Source: an uncultured Alphaproteobacteria bacterium (GTDB taxonomy: Bacteria > Pseudomonadota > Alphaproteobacteria > RF32 > CAG-239). Taken from it: a DNA stretch of 61,156 nucleotides. A program made the position numbers and the translations under genes. Positions 19,495 through 28,959 of the stretch are shown here, piece by piece. The stretch is taken from positions 1 to 61,156 of the forward strand of contig CALXTV010000009.1 in NCBI GenBank assembly GCA_944391505.1, read 5' to 3'. Position 1 is the first letter of the stretch; every line of letters begins with the position of its first letter. The notes below the pieces were generated by a model. That model saw nothing but the letters and a program-made list of their open reading frames with translations. It searched no databases and was not told the origin of the DNA.

Positions 19495-21171
19495 TTACTT
19501 ACGGCGCAGGAAAGACGGGATTTCCAAATTCAGCTTATCTTCCTCGCGGTAATCATCCTCAGCGAAAGAAGGAGACACGGCCTCCTGAAGCTTGTGTTCG
19601 TGTTCCTTTAATTTCTTTCGGTTTCTTTTGGCAATGGAGAAGCCCGTTACTCTTTCAATCAGGGTCGGGGTGTATTCTTCTTCCTCGTTGCTGACAATCA
19701 GTTGCTCAGGTTCTTCGTTTTTACGTGCGGAGAACGGAGCGGGATTGTGGTTGGGAAATAATTCCGGCTCTTCTTCAATCGTACGGAGTGAAGTTTTGGC
19801 CGTAAAACTGTTTTCGTTTGAAGACAGAATGCTTTCAAGCTGAGCCTCGGCATTGATATCTTCGGTTTTATTAATAATAGCTTTGAACAAAGAAGAGGCT
19901 TTGGGCATTTCACCTATTGCCGAAGAGCGATCCAACGAATCGAAATCTTCGATTTTTTCGTCGGGAACGGCGCTCTGAAGGTTTTCTTCCGCAGGTGCGG
20001 AAGCTTCCTGTTCAATGGAAATTATCTCGGCTTTCTCGATAACTTCGTTAACATCGTCAGCGACCTCTGTTTTGGTGGCTGAGAATTTTTCAAGATTGGA
20101 ATCGAGTTCTTCATTCGGCGTAATAACGGTTTCGCCGCCATAACTCTCTTCAAGGTAATCCGGCTTGATCAGCGGCTTGCTTTGGGCTTTCTGGGCAATG
20201 TTTTCGCCAATGCCCGTTGCGACGATGGAAACACGGATTTTTCCGACCAGCGATTCATCAAAACTGGAACCGAAAATGATGTTGGCATCTTCGTCAACTT
20301 CTTCCTTGATGCGGCTGGCGGCTTCGTCAATTTCAAAAAGGGTGATGTCTTTGCCGCCGGTAATGTTGATGAGAACGCCCTTGGCGCCGTGCATTGAACA
20401 ATCGTCAAGCAGCGGGTTTGACAAGGCTTGTTCGGCGGCTTTGACGGCTCTGTCTTCACCTTCGGCTTCGCCGGTTCCCATAATAGCTTTGCCCTTATCT
20501 TCCATGATGCTTTTGATGTCGGCAAAATCAAGGTTAATCAGACCCGGCATCATCATCAGGTCGGTGATGGAACGGACACCAGCATATAAAACATTGTCGG
20601 CCATGACGAAAGCGTCGGCCAGCGTAGTGTTTTTATCGGCAATGCGAAACAGGTTCTGATTGGGAATGATGATGATGCTGTCTACCTGTTTGGTAAATTC
20701 TTCAACGGCGGCTTCTGCCGTTTCGAAACGTTTGCGTCCTTCAAACTGGAACGGTTTGGTTACGACACCGACAGTAAGAATACCTTTGGATTTGGCCAGT
20801 TGGGCAACAACCGGGGCCGCGCCCGAACCGGTACCGCCGCCCATACCGGCGGTAATAAAGACCATATTGGCGCCTTCGAGTTCTTTTTCAATCTCTTCTT
20901 TGGCTTCTTCTGCGGCCAGTTTACCGATTTCCGGACGAGCGCCGGCGCCAAGTCCTTGCGTGGTTTCAAGGCCGAGCTGAATTTTACGACTGGCGGAAGA
21001 ATGAGCCAGAGCCTGCGCATCGGTGTTGGCAACGATAAAGTCAACGCCTTCCAGATTTTGCGCAATCATATTATTGACGGCATTGCCGCCGCCGCCGCCG
21101 ACGCCAATGACGGAAATCCGCGGCTTTAAGTGCATGACGGTTTTTTCTGGTACGGCTAATTTGATTGACAT
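19495..21171 (-). CDS. ftsZ: Cell division GTPase FtsZ, 558 aa
   Basis: FtsZ polymerises into the Z ring. The nucleotide-binding signature [12 protein letters not shown] (about residue 110) and the opening [20 protein letters not shown] are intact; the T7 loop reads [20 protein letters not shown]. After the globular core (to about residue 325) comes a long acidic linker of some 200 residues, as in alphaproteobacteria, ending in [12 protein letters not shown], the peptide that binds FtsA and other partners. GGAG lies 11 bases before the ATG. Last gene of the division cluster, ahead of a convergent terminator. Confidence 0.98.
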   Translation of the reverse strand: MSIKLAVPEKTVMHLKPRISVIGVGGGGGNAVNNMIAQNLEGVDFIVANTDAQALAHSSASRKIQLGLETTQGLGAGARPEIGKLAAEEAKEEIEKELEGANMVFITAGMGGGTGSGAAPVVAQLAKSKGILTVGVVTKPFQFEGRKRFETAEAAVEEFTKQVDSIIIIPNQNLFRIADKNTTLADAFVMADNVLYAGVRSITDLMMMPGLINLDFADIKSIMEDKGKAIMGTGEAEGEDRAVKAAEQALSNPLLDDCSMHGAKGVLINITGGKDITLFEIDEAASRIKEEVDEDANIIFGSSFDESLVGKIRVSIVATGIGENIAQKAQSKPLIKPDYLEESYGGETVITPNEELDSNLEKFSATKTEVADDVNEVIEKAEIISIEQEASAPAEENLQSAVPDEKIEDFDSLDRSSAIGEMPKASSLFKAIINKTEDINAEAQLESILSSNENSFTAKTSLRTIEEEPELFPNHNPAPFSARKNEEPEQLIVSNEEEEYTPTLIERVTGFSIAKRNRKKLKEHEHKLQEAVSPSFAEDDYREEDKLNLEIPSFLRRK

Positions 21172-21266
21172 CGTATTTCTTACTCCAAAATTTTACTGAA
21201 CTTGATTCCAAGCATAAAGGAAAGTAATTAAGTTTTGGTTACTAAAAAAACAAATCGGAATATTTT

Positions 21267-22520
21267 TTAGAAATTTTGTTTCAGCCAGCCGAAGATGCGG
21301 CTGAAAGCACCGTTGCTGCCGGCAGGCTTCTGAGTGGTTTTGGCCGGTTTTTTTTCGGTATAATTGAGCGCAAAAGAGAGCAGTCCGACAGCCGTTGAAA
21401 ATGCCGGATTATACAAAATGTCAGGCAGGTTGGGGATATTTTTCGGCCGGCCGAGACGAACCTGTTTGTCGAGAACCATGGAGGCGACTTCTCTGATGCC
21501 GGAAAGCTGGCTGCCGCCTCCGGTGAGAACCACGCGATGACTGGAAATGTCTCTCAGGCCGTGTTCGCCAAGTTTTTGATTGACCAGTTCGAAAATTTCT
21601 TCAATTCGCGGGGTAATGATGCTGATGAGCTCCGATTTCGGAACTTGTTTGATGGAGCTGTCGTCTTCTTCGCCAACCGGGTAAACGTTAATGGTTTCTT
21701 CTTTGTCCGCTTGTGTCAGAAAAGCGCAGCCATGCAGTGTTTTTAATCTTTCGGCGTGGGTGAAAGAGGTTGTCAGCCCCCAGGCAATGTCGTTGGTAAC
21801 GTTGTTGCCGCCGACGGCAATGGAAGAAAAAGAAACCGGGTGTCCGTGTTTGAAGCTGGCAATGCTGGTGGTTCCGCCGCCGATATCAATGACCGTTGCG
21901 CCGATTTCTTTTTCGTCATCGACCAGACAGGAAAGACCGGAAGCATAGGCGGAAAAGGCTTTTTCCGCGGTTTCGAGATGTGCATTTTCGATGACGGTGG
22001 AAAGGTTTCGGTATTGAATTTCGGGAACCAAACCAAGCAGAATATCAACAGAAAGGCTTTCTCCGAAAATGTTACGCGGATCTTTGATTTCATCGCCCAT
22101 GTCGAGACGGTAGCTGGTTGGCAGGCAGTGAATCAGTTCGTGCTCGTCGACATTGATTTTGTTAATGCCTTTTTCGATGACTTTGGTAATGTCGGCTTCG
22201 GATACGGGACGGTTTTTGTTGATGGCGATGGTTGCGTCTTTGATGATGCTTTTGATCTTGTCGCCGGAAATGTTGACAATGACGCGGTCAATTCGTTCGT
22301 TGGCCATTTGTTCGGCAGTTTCAACAGCGTTGCAGACGGAGAGTGTTGCCTGATTGATGTCCGTGACTATGCCGTTTTTGATTCCCTTGGAAGCGTTGTA
22401 TCCGTATCCGACAACGTTAATTCGTTTGTCGCGGCTGATTTTGGCGATAACGCAACAGACTTTAGATGAGCCGATATCTAAAGCGGCGATGGTCGTCAGC
22501 CGGTTGAACGAATGTGTCAC
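21267..22520 (-). CDS. ftsA: Cell division protein FtsA, 417 aa
   Basis: FtsA is an actin-like ATPase that tethers FtsZ to the membrane. The start is GTG at 22520, one base after the ftsQ stop, with GGGGAG upstream. Phosphate-binding motifs AALDIGSSKVCCVIA and TVIDIGGGTTSIASF are present, and VVLTGGGSQLSGI follows near the C-terminus. The protein ends in FSRIFGWLKQNF, an amphipathic membrane-targeting helix. Confidence 0.97.
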   Translation of the reverse strand: MTHSFNRLTTIAALDIGSSKVCCVIAKISRDKRINVVGYGYNASKGIKNGIVTDINQATLSVCNAVETAEQMANERIDRVIVNISGDKIKSIIKDATIAINKNRPVSEADITKVIEKGINKINVDEHELIHCLPTSYRLDMGDEIKDPRNIFGESLSVDILLGLVPEIQYRNLSTVIENAHLETAEKAFSAYASGLSCLVDDEKEIGATVIDIGGGTTSIASFKHGHPVSFSSIAVGGNNVTNDIAWGLTTSFTHAERLKTLHGCAFLTQADKEETINVYPVGEEDDSSIKQVPKSELISIITPRIEEIFELVNQKLGEHGLRDISSHRVVLTGGGSQLSGIREVASMVLDKQVRLGRPKNIPNLPDILYNPAFSTAVGLLSFALNYTEKKPAKTTQKPAGSNGAFSRIFGWLKQNF

Positions 22521-22521
22521 G

Positions 22522-23394
22522 TTATGCTCCCCTTGGTTTTTCCTCGTTGTTTTCTTTTAGTTTTTGACGTTCTTCGTCAGTCATTTTGCCGAGTTTGACA
22601 ATGACTTTATTTTTTAATCTTAAATCGATGAAAGTTAATTTACGTTTAAGAATGCCCTGGGTTTGATCTAATTTTACCAATTTTTTCCAGGCGTGCTCGA
22701 CATTCTCTTCGGGGAGTTTTACGGTAACGCCGTTTTCAATGTCGTCCAGAATCAGATTCCAGCGGCGTTTGGAAATATAATTGGCAACTTTGACCCGCGG
22801 CCAGATATCGTTATCTTTTTTGATTATTTCAAGCAGAGCATTGATGTGTTCGGGCGCACCTTCGCCGACAATCAGCAAAATCGGTTTGGTCGGACGGAAG
22901 GGTGCGTTTATGACATTTCCTTCCGTATCAATCGGATGAAATTTTTCGGATATCTGCCAGAGAGAGGCAACCCGGCGTTCGGTAAGGCTGATGCGGAGAA
23001 TGTTCGGAAAGTAACTGCGGCGTACTTCTGCCCGGCGTACCCAGGGCAGTGTTTCAAGCCGGTTTTTCAGTTCGTTTAAGTCCAGACTCAGAATATTGTC
23101 GCCGCGTTTGAGGCCGAGCACTTCCATAACGGCGCGGCGCGAAGTTTTGTCTCTGCCTTCAATGAGAATGTCGTCTAATGTGAAACCGAGTTTTGAGGTC
23201 AGGTCATAGAAGCCTTCGGTAAGATTGTTTATCTGACGGCCGACAAGGTTTGTTCTGATGGTTACGATACCGAAAGCAATCAGAACGATCAGGGTTAAAA
23301 TAAGAAAATTGCCAAGCAGACGGTACGGCCATTCCCGCGGCAGAAAAACCCGGTTGTCTGTTGTCGTCTTCTTTATTTCGGCATTGTCGGTCAT
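22522..23394 (-). CDS. ftsQ: Cell division protein FtsQ, 290 aa
   Basis: A bitopic protein of the divisome core (FtsQ-FtsL-FtsB). Cytoplasmic tail, one membrane helix (about residues 26-48, LLGNFLILTLIVLIAFGIVT), a POTRA domain starting GFTLDDILIEGRDKTSRRAV, then the FtsQ domain with LETLPWVRRAEVRRSYFPNI. It lies two bases from murB and one base from ftsA, so all three are translated from one message. Confidence 0.95.
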   Translation of the reverse strand: MTDNAEIKKTTTDNRVFLPREWPYRLLGNFLILTLIVLIAFGIVTIRTNLVGRQINNLTEGFYDLTSKLGFTLDDILIEGRDKTSRRAVMEVLGLKRGDNILSLDLNELKNRLETLPWVRRAEVRRSYFPNILRISLTERRVASLWQISEKFHPIDTEGNVINAPFRPTKPILLIVGEGAPEHINALLEIIKKDNDIWPRVKVANYISKRRWNLILDDIENGVTVKLPEENVEHAWKKLVKLDQTQGILKRKLTFIDLRLKNKVIVKLGKMTDEERQKLKENNEEKPRGA

Positions 23395-23396
23395 GG

Positions 23397-24320
23397 TTAT
23401 TTGTTAATTCCCATGCGTTTGATTTCCCATTCCAGGGTAACGGTGGTTTTTTCACGAACCTTTTTGATAATGGTTTCACCAAGGGTTTCGATATCGGCCG
23501 CCGTGGCTTTGCCCGTATTAATCAGAAAATTGCAATGGATATCCGAGACTTTGGCGCCGCCAATTTGCAAATTGTCGCAGCCGGATTTTTTGATGAGTTC
23601 CCATGCGTGCAGCCCTTCCGGATTTTTGAATGTCGAGCCTGCCGTCTTTTGATTGTACGGCTGATTTTTCATCCGGTAGGCTTTTTGCTCGTCAAGTTTT
23701 TTTCTGATGTTTTCGGTACTGTCGGGATAGGTGCGGAAAGTAATTGAAAGAATTATCCAGTCGTCGGGGAAAAAACTGCTGCGGTAGGAAAGCATTAAGT
23801 CTTCGACGGGAATATTTTTGATTTCGCCGACGCCGTCGATAATCTGCGCTTCGATGATGACGTCTTTGACTGAGCGGCCGAAACAACCGGCGTTGGTTTT
23901 TACCGAGCCGCCGATGACGCCCGGAATCGAACATAGAAATTCCAGGCCGCCAAATTGTTTATCGAGCATAAGTTTTTTCAGTTCCGCATTTTTGACCCCG
24001 GCGCCGCAGGTGATTGTGTTTTCGCCGAAGGAAATTTTACGGAAAGAGGGGGCGTCAAGTTTAATAACGACACCGGGAACGCCGCCGTCTCTGATCAGCA
24101 GATTGGAACCGCCGCCGATGATGCAGACGGGCAGGTTGTAAGGTTTGTTTTTCAGAAAATGACTGAGGTCTTCGGCATCGGCCGGATTGTAAAGAACTTC
24201 AGCCGGACCGCCGACGCCGAACCAGGTGTATTTGGCAAGTTTGGCGTTGGGTGTATATTTGCCCCGAACCTTGGGGAGAATGCCAAGCAGATTTTTTTTA
24301 AACAGTTTTAATCCGAGCAT
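23397..24320 (-). CDS. murB: UDP-N-acetylenolpyruvoylglucosamine reductase MurB, 307 aa
   Basis: MurB is the FAD enzyme that completes UDP-MurNAc with NADPH. FAD-binding segment YTWFGVGGPAEVLYNPADAE and CIIGGGSNLLIRDGGVPG; substrate-binding YNQKTAGSTFKNPEG and the C-terminal NFLINTGKATAADIETLGE are present. AAGGAG precedes the ATG. In most alphaproteobacteria murC lies between murG and murB; here murB follows murG directly with 11 bases between. Confidence 0.97.
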   Translation of the reverse strand: MLGLKLFKKNLLGILPKVRGKYTPNAKLAKYTWFGVGGPAEVLYNPADAEDLSHFLKNKPYNLPVCIIGGGSNLLIRDGGVPGVVIKLDAPSFRKISFGENTITCGAGVKNAELKKLMLDKQFGGLEFLCSIPGVIGGSVKTNAGCFGRSVKDVIIEAQIIDGVGEIKNIPVEDLMLSYRSSFFPDDWIILSITFRTYPDSTENIRKKLDEQKAYRMKNQPYNQKTAGSTFKNPEGLHAWELIKKSGCDNLQIGGAKVSDIHCNFLINTGKATAADIETLGETIIKKVREKTTVTLEWEIKRMGINK

Positions 24321-24331
24321 CTTTATTCTCC

Positions 24332-25459
24332 TTAAGGACGGGATAAAATTTCTTTTTCAACGGCATCGGCAAAGCGGGCGGCGGCGTCAATAATACCTAT
24401 GGATTTTGCGTTTTCGGACATTTGGTTTAGTTTTTTGGGAGAAGACATCAGGTCTTTGATAATTTCTTCCAGTTTGGCGGCCGTAAAATCCTTTTGTTTT
24501 AAAACAATGCCGGCCTTGGCGTCGCCAATCTCTTTTGCATTGACGGTTTGGTGGTCGTCGGCAGCAATCGGCAACGGTACCAGAATCGACGGAATGCCGA
24601 CGGCGGCGATTTCGGAAACAGAAGATGCGCCGGCGCGGGAAATGATGAGGTGTGTGCCGGAATAGAGTTCGGGCATATTATTGAAAAAATGCGAGATGGT
24701 TACTTCCGCGCCGCAATCTTGGTAAGCATTTTTGACGCTTTCGACATCGGTTTCCCGGCACTGCTGGAAAATGCGGATTTTTTTCTGTCGTGCGGGCGAG
24801 AGTTTTTTCAGCGCTTCGGGAACGACATCTCCGAAAATTTTGGCGCCCTGCGATCCGCCGAGAACCATAATTTGAAATTTATCTTCCTTCGCGAGCGGCG
24901 GGTAAGGAACATCACGAACATCGGCAATGGCTTTGCGAATCGGCATGCCGGTCAAGATTGTTTTAATTCCGGCCGGGGTATATTTTACTTTTTTAAAACT
25001 TTGGGCGATGAGTGCGGCATATTTGCTTAAAAAACGATTGGTACGACTCATGACTGAATTTTGCTCGTGAATTACTAAGTCGGTGCCAAGCAGAATGGCC
25101 GCCATGCAGCTTGGAAAAGAGGCGTAACCGCCGAAGCCGATGACACAGGCAGGCTTCTTTTTAAAAATAATGCGGCCGGCCTGCAGGACGCCGACAGCTG
25201 TTTTAATCAGACTTTTGATTTTGAATAATTTTGATTTGCCGACCAATGCGCCCGCCCAAACCGCGTGGTTGGGAATTTCGCCGAGCCGGCCTTTGTAGTT
25301 GTTTTTGCCGCGACTGTCGGTTATCAGTTCAACACGGCAGCCGCGCCGCAGAAGTTCGTCGGCCAGAGCTTCGGCCGGGTAAACATGTCCGCCGGTGCCG
25401 CCGGCCGTAAGAATAATCAGTGGTTTCCGATTTTTTTTGCCTTTTTTAGTCGCCGACAT
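24332..25459 (-). CDS. murG: Lipid II synthase MurG, 375 aa
   Basis: MurG adds GlcNAc to lipid I on the inner face of the membrane. ATG 25459 (MSATKKGKKNRKPLIIL) is preferred to one seven codons upstream because GGAGG lies 6 bases before it. Glycine-rich loops TAGGTGGHVYPAEALADEL and LGGSQGAKIFGDVVPEAL and the C-terminal HLIISRAGASSVSEIAAVG are all present. The gene overlaps the ftsW end by 14 bases. Confidence 0.97.
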   Translation of the reverse strand: MSATKKGKKNRKPLIILTAGGTGGHVYPAEALADELLRRGCRVELITDSRGKNNYKGRLGEIPNHAVWAGALVGKSKLFKIKSLIKTAVGVLQAGRIIFKKKPACVIGFGGYASFPSCMAAILLGTDLVIHEQNSVMSRTNRFLSKYAALIAQSFKKVKYTPAGIKTILTGMPIRKAIADVRDVPYPPLAKEDKFQIMVLGGSQGAKIFGDVVPEALKKLSPARQKKIRIFQQCRETDVESVKNAYQDCGAEVTISHFFNNMPELYSGTHLIISRAGASSVSEIAAVGIPSILVPLPIAADDHQTVNAKEIGDAKAGIVLKQKDFTAAKLEEIIKDLMSSPKKLNQMSENAKSIGIIDAAARFADAVEKEILSRP

Positions 25460-26579
25460 CTTTGTCCTCCGCATGAACATTTTTACGAGTTATGGCCAAC
25501 AACATACCCATTCCCAAAGCCGTGGCCAGCAATGACGAACCGCCGTAAGAGATAAAGGGCAGCGTCATGCCTTTGGTCGGCATCAGGTGCAGGGTGGACG
25601 CCATATTGATAATTCCCTGCAGGCCGAAAGATGCCGATAATGCCGATGCCGAAAGAATGATAAACAGATTGTTGTCTTTCATGGAAATCAGCATCGAACG
25701 AATAACAACCGTTGCATATAAGCCTACTATAATCAGGCATAAAAGCAAGCCAAATTCTTCGGCGGCAACGGCAAAAATAAAATCGGTATGCGCGTCGGGG
25801 ATATTCAGCTTGACAATCCCTTCGCCGGGGCCGCGACCAAAGATACTTCCGCTTTGAAAAGCTTCAAGCGATTTGCGAACCTGATAGCTCAGATTGTTTT
25901 CCGAATCCAGAAACTGCTGAATACGGGTGTGAACATGGTCAAAGGTGAAATAGGCGGTGACCAGCAGTCCGACGCCGACAATTCCCAAGACGGTTACCAG
26001 CAAAAGAGACAGGCCCGACAAAAAGAACTGAAACAGCCAGATGACCGAAACGACAATCGACATCCCGACATCAGGCTGAAGCAAAAGCAGAATCAGCGTA
26101 AAGGCAAAAAGGCAAGTGGAAAGAATGTTGCCGGGAAAATCACGGTATTTTTGCTGACCGTCAAAAAGCCAGGCGGCAACGACGGCAAAGCAGGGTTTGA
26201 TAAATTCGGACGGCTGCAGTGAGAAGCCGAGAATGTGAATCCAGCGGGAGGCGCCTTTGGTTTCTTCGCCCCAGAAAAGAGTGGCAATCATCAGCAAAAT
26301 GGTTACCGTATAGCCGAGAATGGCAACTCGGCGAATGGTTTTCAGATTCTGCATGGAGAGGAATATCATCAGAATATAGGCAAGGGGCAGAAACAGCAGT
26401 TGTCTTTTGATAAAGTGGAAACTGTCGACGCCAATGCGGTTGGCAACGGCGGGACTGGCTGAAAAATTCAAGAAAATACCGATAAGAATGATAATGGTAA
26501 CCAGCGTGAGCAGAACTTTGTCAACGGTCCACCACCAGTTGGCAATAATGCTGCGGCTGTTTCTTGAAAAGGAAATCAC
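25446..26579 (-). CDS. ftsW: Septal glycan polymerase FtsW, 377 aa
   Basis: SEDS-family protein with about ten membrane helices that polymerises glycan strands with its partner penicillin-binding protein (not in this window). Landmarks: GGEETKGASRWIHILGFSLQPSEFIKP-type region (motif KGASRWI then LQPSEFIKP), VFGRGPGEG-like SIFGRGPGEGIVKL, and the C-terminal TKGMTLPFISYGGSSLLA. It follows mraY by 12 bases; murD, which normally separates the two, is absent. Confidence 0.96.
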   Translation of the reverse strand: MISFSRNSRSIIANWWWTVDKVLLTLVTIIILIGIFLNFSASPAVANRIGVDSFHFIKRQLLFLPLAYILMIFLSMQNLKTIRRVAILGYTVTILLMIATLFWGEETKGASRWIHILGFSLQPSEFIKPCFAVVAAWLFDGQQKYRDFPGNILSTCLFAFTLILLLLQPDVGMSIVVSVIWLFQFFLSGLSLLLVTVLGIVGVGLLVTAYFTFDHVHTRIQQFLDSENNLSYQVRKSLEAFQSGSIFGRGPGEGIVKLNIPDAHTDFIFAVAAEEFGLLLCLIIVGLYATVVIRSMLISMKDNNLFIILSASALSASFGLQGIINMASTLHLMPTKGMTLPFISYGGSSLLATALGMGMLLAITRKNVHAEDKDVGD

Positions 26580-26591
26580 GCGCCGTTCCTC

Positions 26592-27647
26592 CTACAACAT
26601 AATGAGGCTGGTAAGGCCGAGCGCGCCGAGGATAAACGAGACTATCCAGAAACGTGTAACTACCGTGGTTTCTTTCCAGCCGAGCTGTTCAAAATGATGA
26701 TGAATCGGTGCCATTCTGAAAAAACGGCGGCCAGTTTTTCTGAAGTATGCCACCTGAATCATGACGGACAGGGCTTCAATGACGAAAACGCCGCCGACAA
26801 CAGCCAGCAGAATCTCATGCTTGGTCATGACGGAAACCGTTCCGAGCAAAGCTCCGAGAGCCAAAGATCCGGTGTCGCCCATAAAAACTTTGGCCGGCGG
26901 AGCGTTGAACCACAAAAAACCGACACAGCCACCGACAACCGCGGCACAGACAATAACGATTTCAGCCGAATGCGGAACCGGAGTCAGGGCTAATTCAGCG
27001 GCCAAGTTTGTGCCGCAGATATAAGAGACAACGGCAAAAACCAGAAAAGAAACAATCAGCAGGCCGGAAGCCAGACCGTCAAGGCCGTCGCTGAGGTTGA
27101 CGGCATTTGATGCCCCGGCAATAACAACCATGGCAAAAGGAATATAAAACCAGCCGAGATTAAGTGCTAAATTGCGAAACCAGGGAAAAGTCAGTTCAAA
27201 ACGTTCGCTTTCCGGCAATGTCTGCGTGATAACCCAGACTGCGGCAAAGGCAGCTGAAAACTGCAAGAGAAGTTTCATTTTGGCGGTCATGGCATTGGAG
27301 GTTTGTTTGGTTACTTTGACATAATCATCGATAAATCCGGTCAATCCATAAACCAGCAAAATGATTATGCTTATCCAGACAAAAGCGTTTTGCAAATCGG
27401 CAAAGAGGAGCATGCTGACGATAGACGAACCCAGAATAAGCAGTCCGCCCATGGTCGGCGTGCCTTTCTTGGTCAGCAGATGGCTTTGCGGTCCGTCTTC
27501 GCGGATGGGCTGTCCTTTGGCCTGGTGATGATGCAAGAATTCAATCAGTTTTCCGCCGCAGGCCAAACTTAAAATCAGAGCGGCAAAAAAAGCAAGAAAG
27601 CCCCTGATGGGCAGAGAATTGAAAAGATCAGTTAATTGCAAGAGCAT
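26592..27647 (-). CDS. mraY: Phospho-MurNAc-pentapeptide translocase MraY, 351 aa
   Basis: MraY makes lipid I from UDP-MurNAc-pentapeptide and undecaprenyl phosphate. Ten membrane helices; conserved KKGTPTMGGLLIL, the Mg-binding FIDDYVKV, NAVNLSDGLDGLASG and the HHHFEQLGWKE segment near the end. AAGGA lies 8 bases before the ATG. It is the first gene of the cluster here; upstream murE, murF and ftsI are absent, and a terminator from the preceding operon lies 64 bases away. Confidence 0.97.
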   Translation of the reverse strand: MLLQLTDLFNSLPIRGFLAFFAALILSLACGGKLIEFLHHHQAKGQPIREDGPQSHLLTKKGTPTMGGLLILGSSIVSMLLFADLQNAFVWISIIILLVYGLTGFIDDYVKVTKQTSNAMTAKMKLLLQFSAAFAAVWVITQTLPESERFELTFPWFRNLALNLGWFYIPFAMVVIAGASNAVNLSDGLDGLASGLLIVSFLVFAVVSYICGTNLAAELALTPVPHSAEIVIVCAAVVGGCVGFLWFNAPPAKVFMGDTGSLALGALLGTVSVMTKHEILLAVVGGVFVIEALSVMIQVAYFRKTGRRFFRMAPIHHHFEQLGWKETTVVTRFWIVSFILGALGLTSLIML

Positions 27648-27710
27648 GATGGGTTCCTTCTGCTGGTAATTTTGAAATCCATCATAAGTTTAATATCTAA
27701 AATATTCCTT

Positions 27711-27741
27711 AAAAAAACGGCCGTTCTGTTAAAATAGGCCG
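27711..27741 (-). terminator. Terminator separating the ndk operon from mraY
   Basis: On the minus strand CGGCC (27741-27737) pairs with GGCCG (27722-27718), followed by seven T bases. It starts just after the stop codon of the gene at 27743. Confidence 0.75.
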
Positions 27742-27742
27742 A

Positions 27743-28267
27743 TTAAAAAGACATCATGCAGCGAAAAGAGTGGCGTCCTTTCTTTTTGACTTTAACAAGT
27801 TCTCCCGAGGTCATATTTATGCCGAGGGCAGAGGCATGGTCATTAAAATAGTCCGAAGCTGTCATGTAAACATCTTCTTTTAACGCACGTGCTCCTTTTA
27901 TTAGTGCCAGGCGGTCGTTTAAATGCAGAAAAGTGCGGTGGTTGATACGGCGGTTGGGCATTTTGTCAATCGGAAACATTTGCAAAAAATCCGGCAAAAA
28001 CCACTCTCCGGCTTTAGTGCCGCGGGTGAGGTATTGCCGGCAGTAAGTTTGGGCACGTTCCCAGTTTTTTGAGCCCGGCTGATCAAGTGCGATAATCAGA
28101 CCGCCGTCTTTGGAATCGTTGACCTGCCAGACGATACCTATGGGTTGTAACCCTTCAATCAGTTTGGCGTTGAAGCTTTTGTTGCTATAATAGATATCGC
28201 CGATTTCGACGGCTTGTACCGGAGAAGCCGTTATTATGGCCGCCACCAGTAAGGCAAGTTTTTTCAT
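27743..28267 (-). CDS. Secreted hypothetical protein, 174 aa
   Basis: ATG 28267 begins a signal peptide (MKKLALLVAAIITASPVQA) cut before VEIGD; a longer frame upstream lies inside the preceding gene and is not used. The mature part contains GIVWQVNDSKDGGLIIALDQ, then WERAQTYCRQY and WFLPDFLQM, a pattern seen in DUF1566-like secreted proteins where short blocks around Trp and Cys recur; that resemblance is weak. It ends RHSFRCMMSF. Last gene of the ndk-DUF2066 operon, one base after the solute-binding-like gene. Confidence 0.65.
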   Translation of the reverse strand: MKKLALLVAAIITASPVQAVEIGDIYYSNKSFNAKLIEGLQPIGIVWQVNDSKDGGLIIALDQPGSKNWERAQTYCRQYLTRGTKAGEWFLPDFLQMFPIDKMPNRRINHRTFLHLNDRLALIKGARALKEDVYMTASDYFNDHASALGINMTSGELVKVKKKGRHSFRCMMSF

Positions 28268-28268
28268 T

Positions 28269-28955
28269 CTAGTTCTCCGCCGGCTGAACAGAGCCGTCCG
28301 GCGCAATGCGGATTTGTCCCGAAGCGGAAGTATGATTGGAAATTTTGTGCAGACTTCGGGAAATGCGTTCGGCAGAAGGTTTGTTGCTTCCCCAATCCGG
28401 TGAGGTGTTTTCGTAAGCAAAAATCAGCAGGCTGAGCGCATCGTAGAGGTTAGACGAGCATGAGGCCGGGATTTTTCCTGTCGTTTGATGAAAAGTATTT
28501 GTGAATTTGTCGGTGTGATAGGAAAGGTAGTGGTTAAAATTGTATTGACCGTCGTTTAATCCGTTACCAAAAGCGCAGGTAAAGTGTAGGCGTCTGAATT
28601 TTTCAGCCAGGGGAATTGCTTTTTCAGCCGCCGGTGTCCAAAGGGTTATGAGGGCGTCAGCGTTATGTTTTTCGATTAATGACAGGAGATTTTCTTGCGT
28701 TTGCTCCGTCGTTCCGGAATCGTCTAGATAGAATATTCTGTATTTATAGCGGTTTTTTCTACCGTTCCAATCTTTAAGCGCCAGGTTGATAGCGTCCTGC
28801 GCAGCCAGACCGGTCTCGGCGTTGGCGCCGGTAAGCGGCAATGTTACGCCGATAGTCACGACGGCTTCTTTCTCCGGCTGTGCCTGATATAAAAACAACT
28901 CCCAACCGCCCCAGAAAACGGCCATAAGCAATATGAAAGAAATCAGCCGTCGCAT
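28269..28955 (-). CDS. Shortened type-1 periplasmic solute-binding protein, 228 aa
   Basis: ATG 28955 starts MRRLISFILLMAVFWGGW, a membrane anchor or signal peptide. The following lobe is that of branched-chain-amino-acid-type binding proteins: VTIGVTLPLTGANAETG, then INLALKDWNGR and LLSLIEKHNADALITLWTP. Full members run about 350-400 residues; here the second lobe is largely missing and the sequence passes quickly to NLYDALSLLIFAYENTS and IRIAPDGSVQPAEN. The reading frame is intact, so this is either a trimmed functional protein or an in-frame deletion derivative. No ABC transporter genes are adjacent. Confidence 0.7.
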   Translation of the reverse strand: MRRLISFILLMAVFWGGWELFLYQAQPEKEAVVTIGVTLPLTGANAETGLAAQDAINLALKDWNGRKNRYKYRIFYLDDSGTTEQTQENLLSLIEKHNADALITLWTPAAEKAIPLAEKFRRLHFTCAFGNGLNDGQYNFNHYLSYHTDKFTNTFHQTTGKIPASCSSNLYDALSLLIFAYENTSPDWGSNKPSAERISRSLHKISNHTSASGQIRIAPDGSVQPAEN

Positions 28956-28959
28956 CTGT

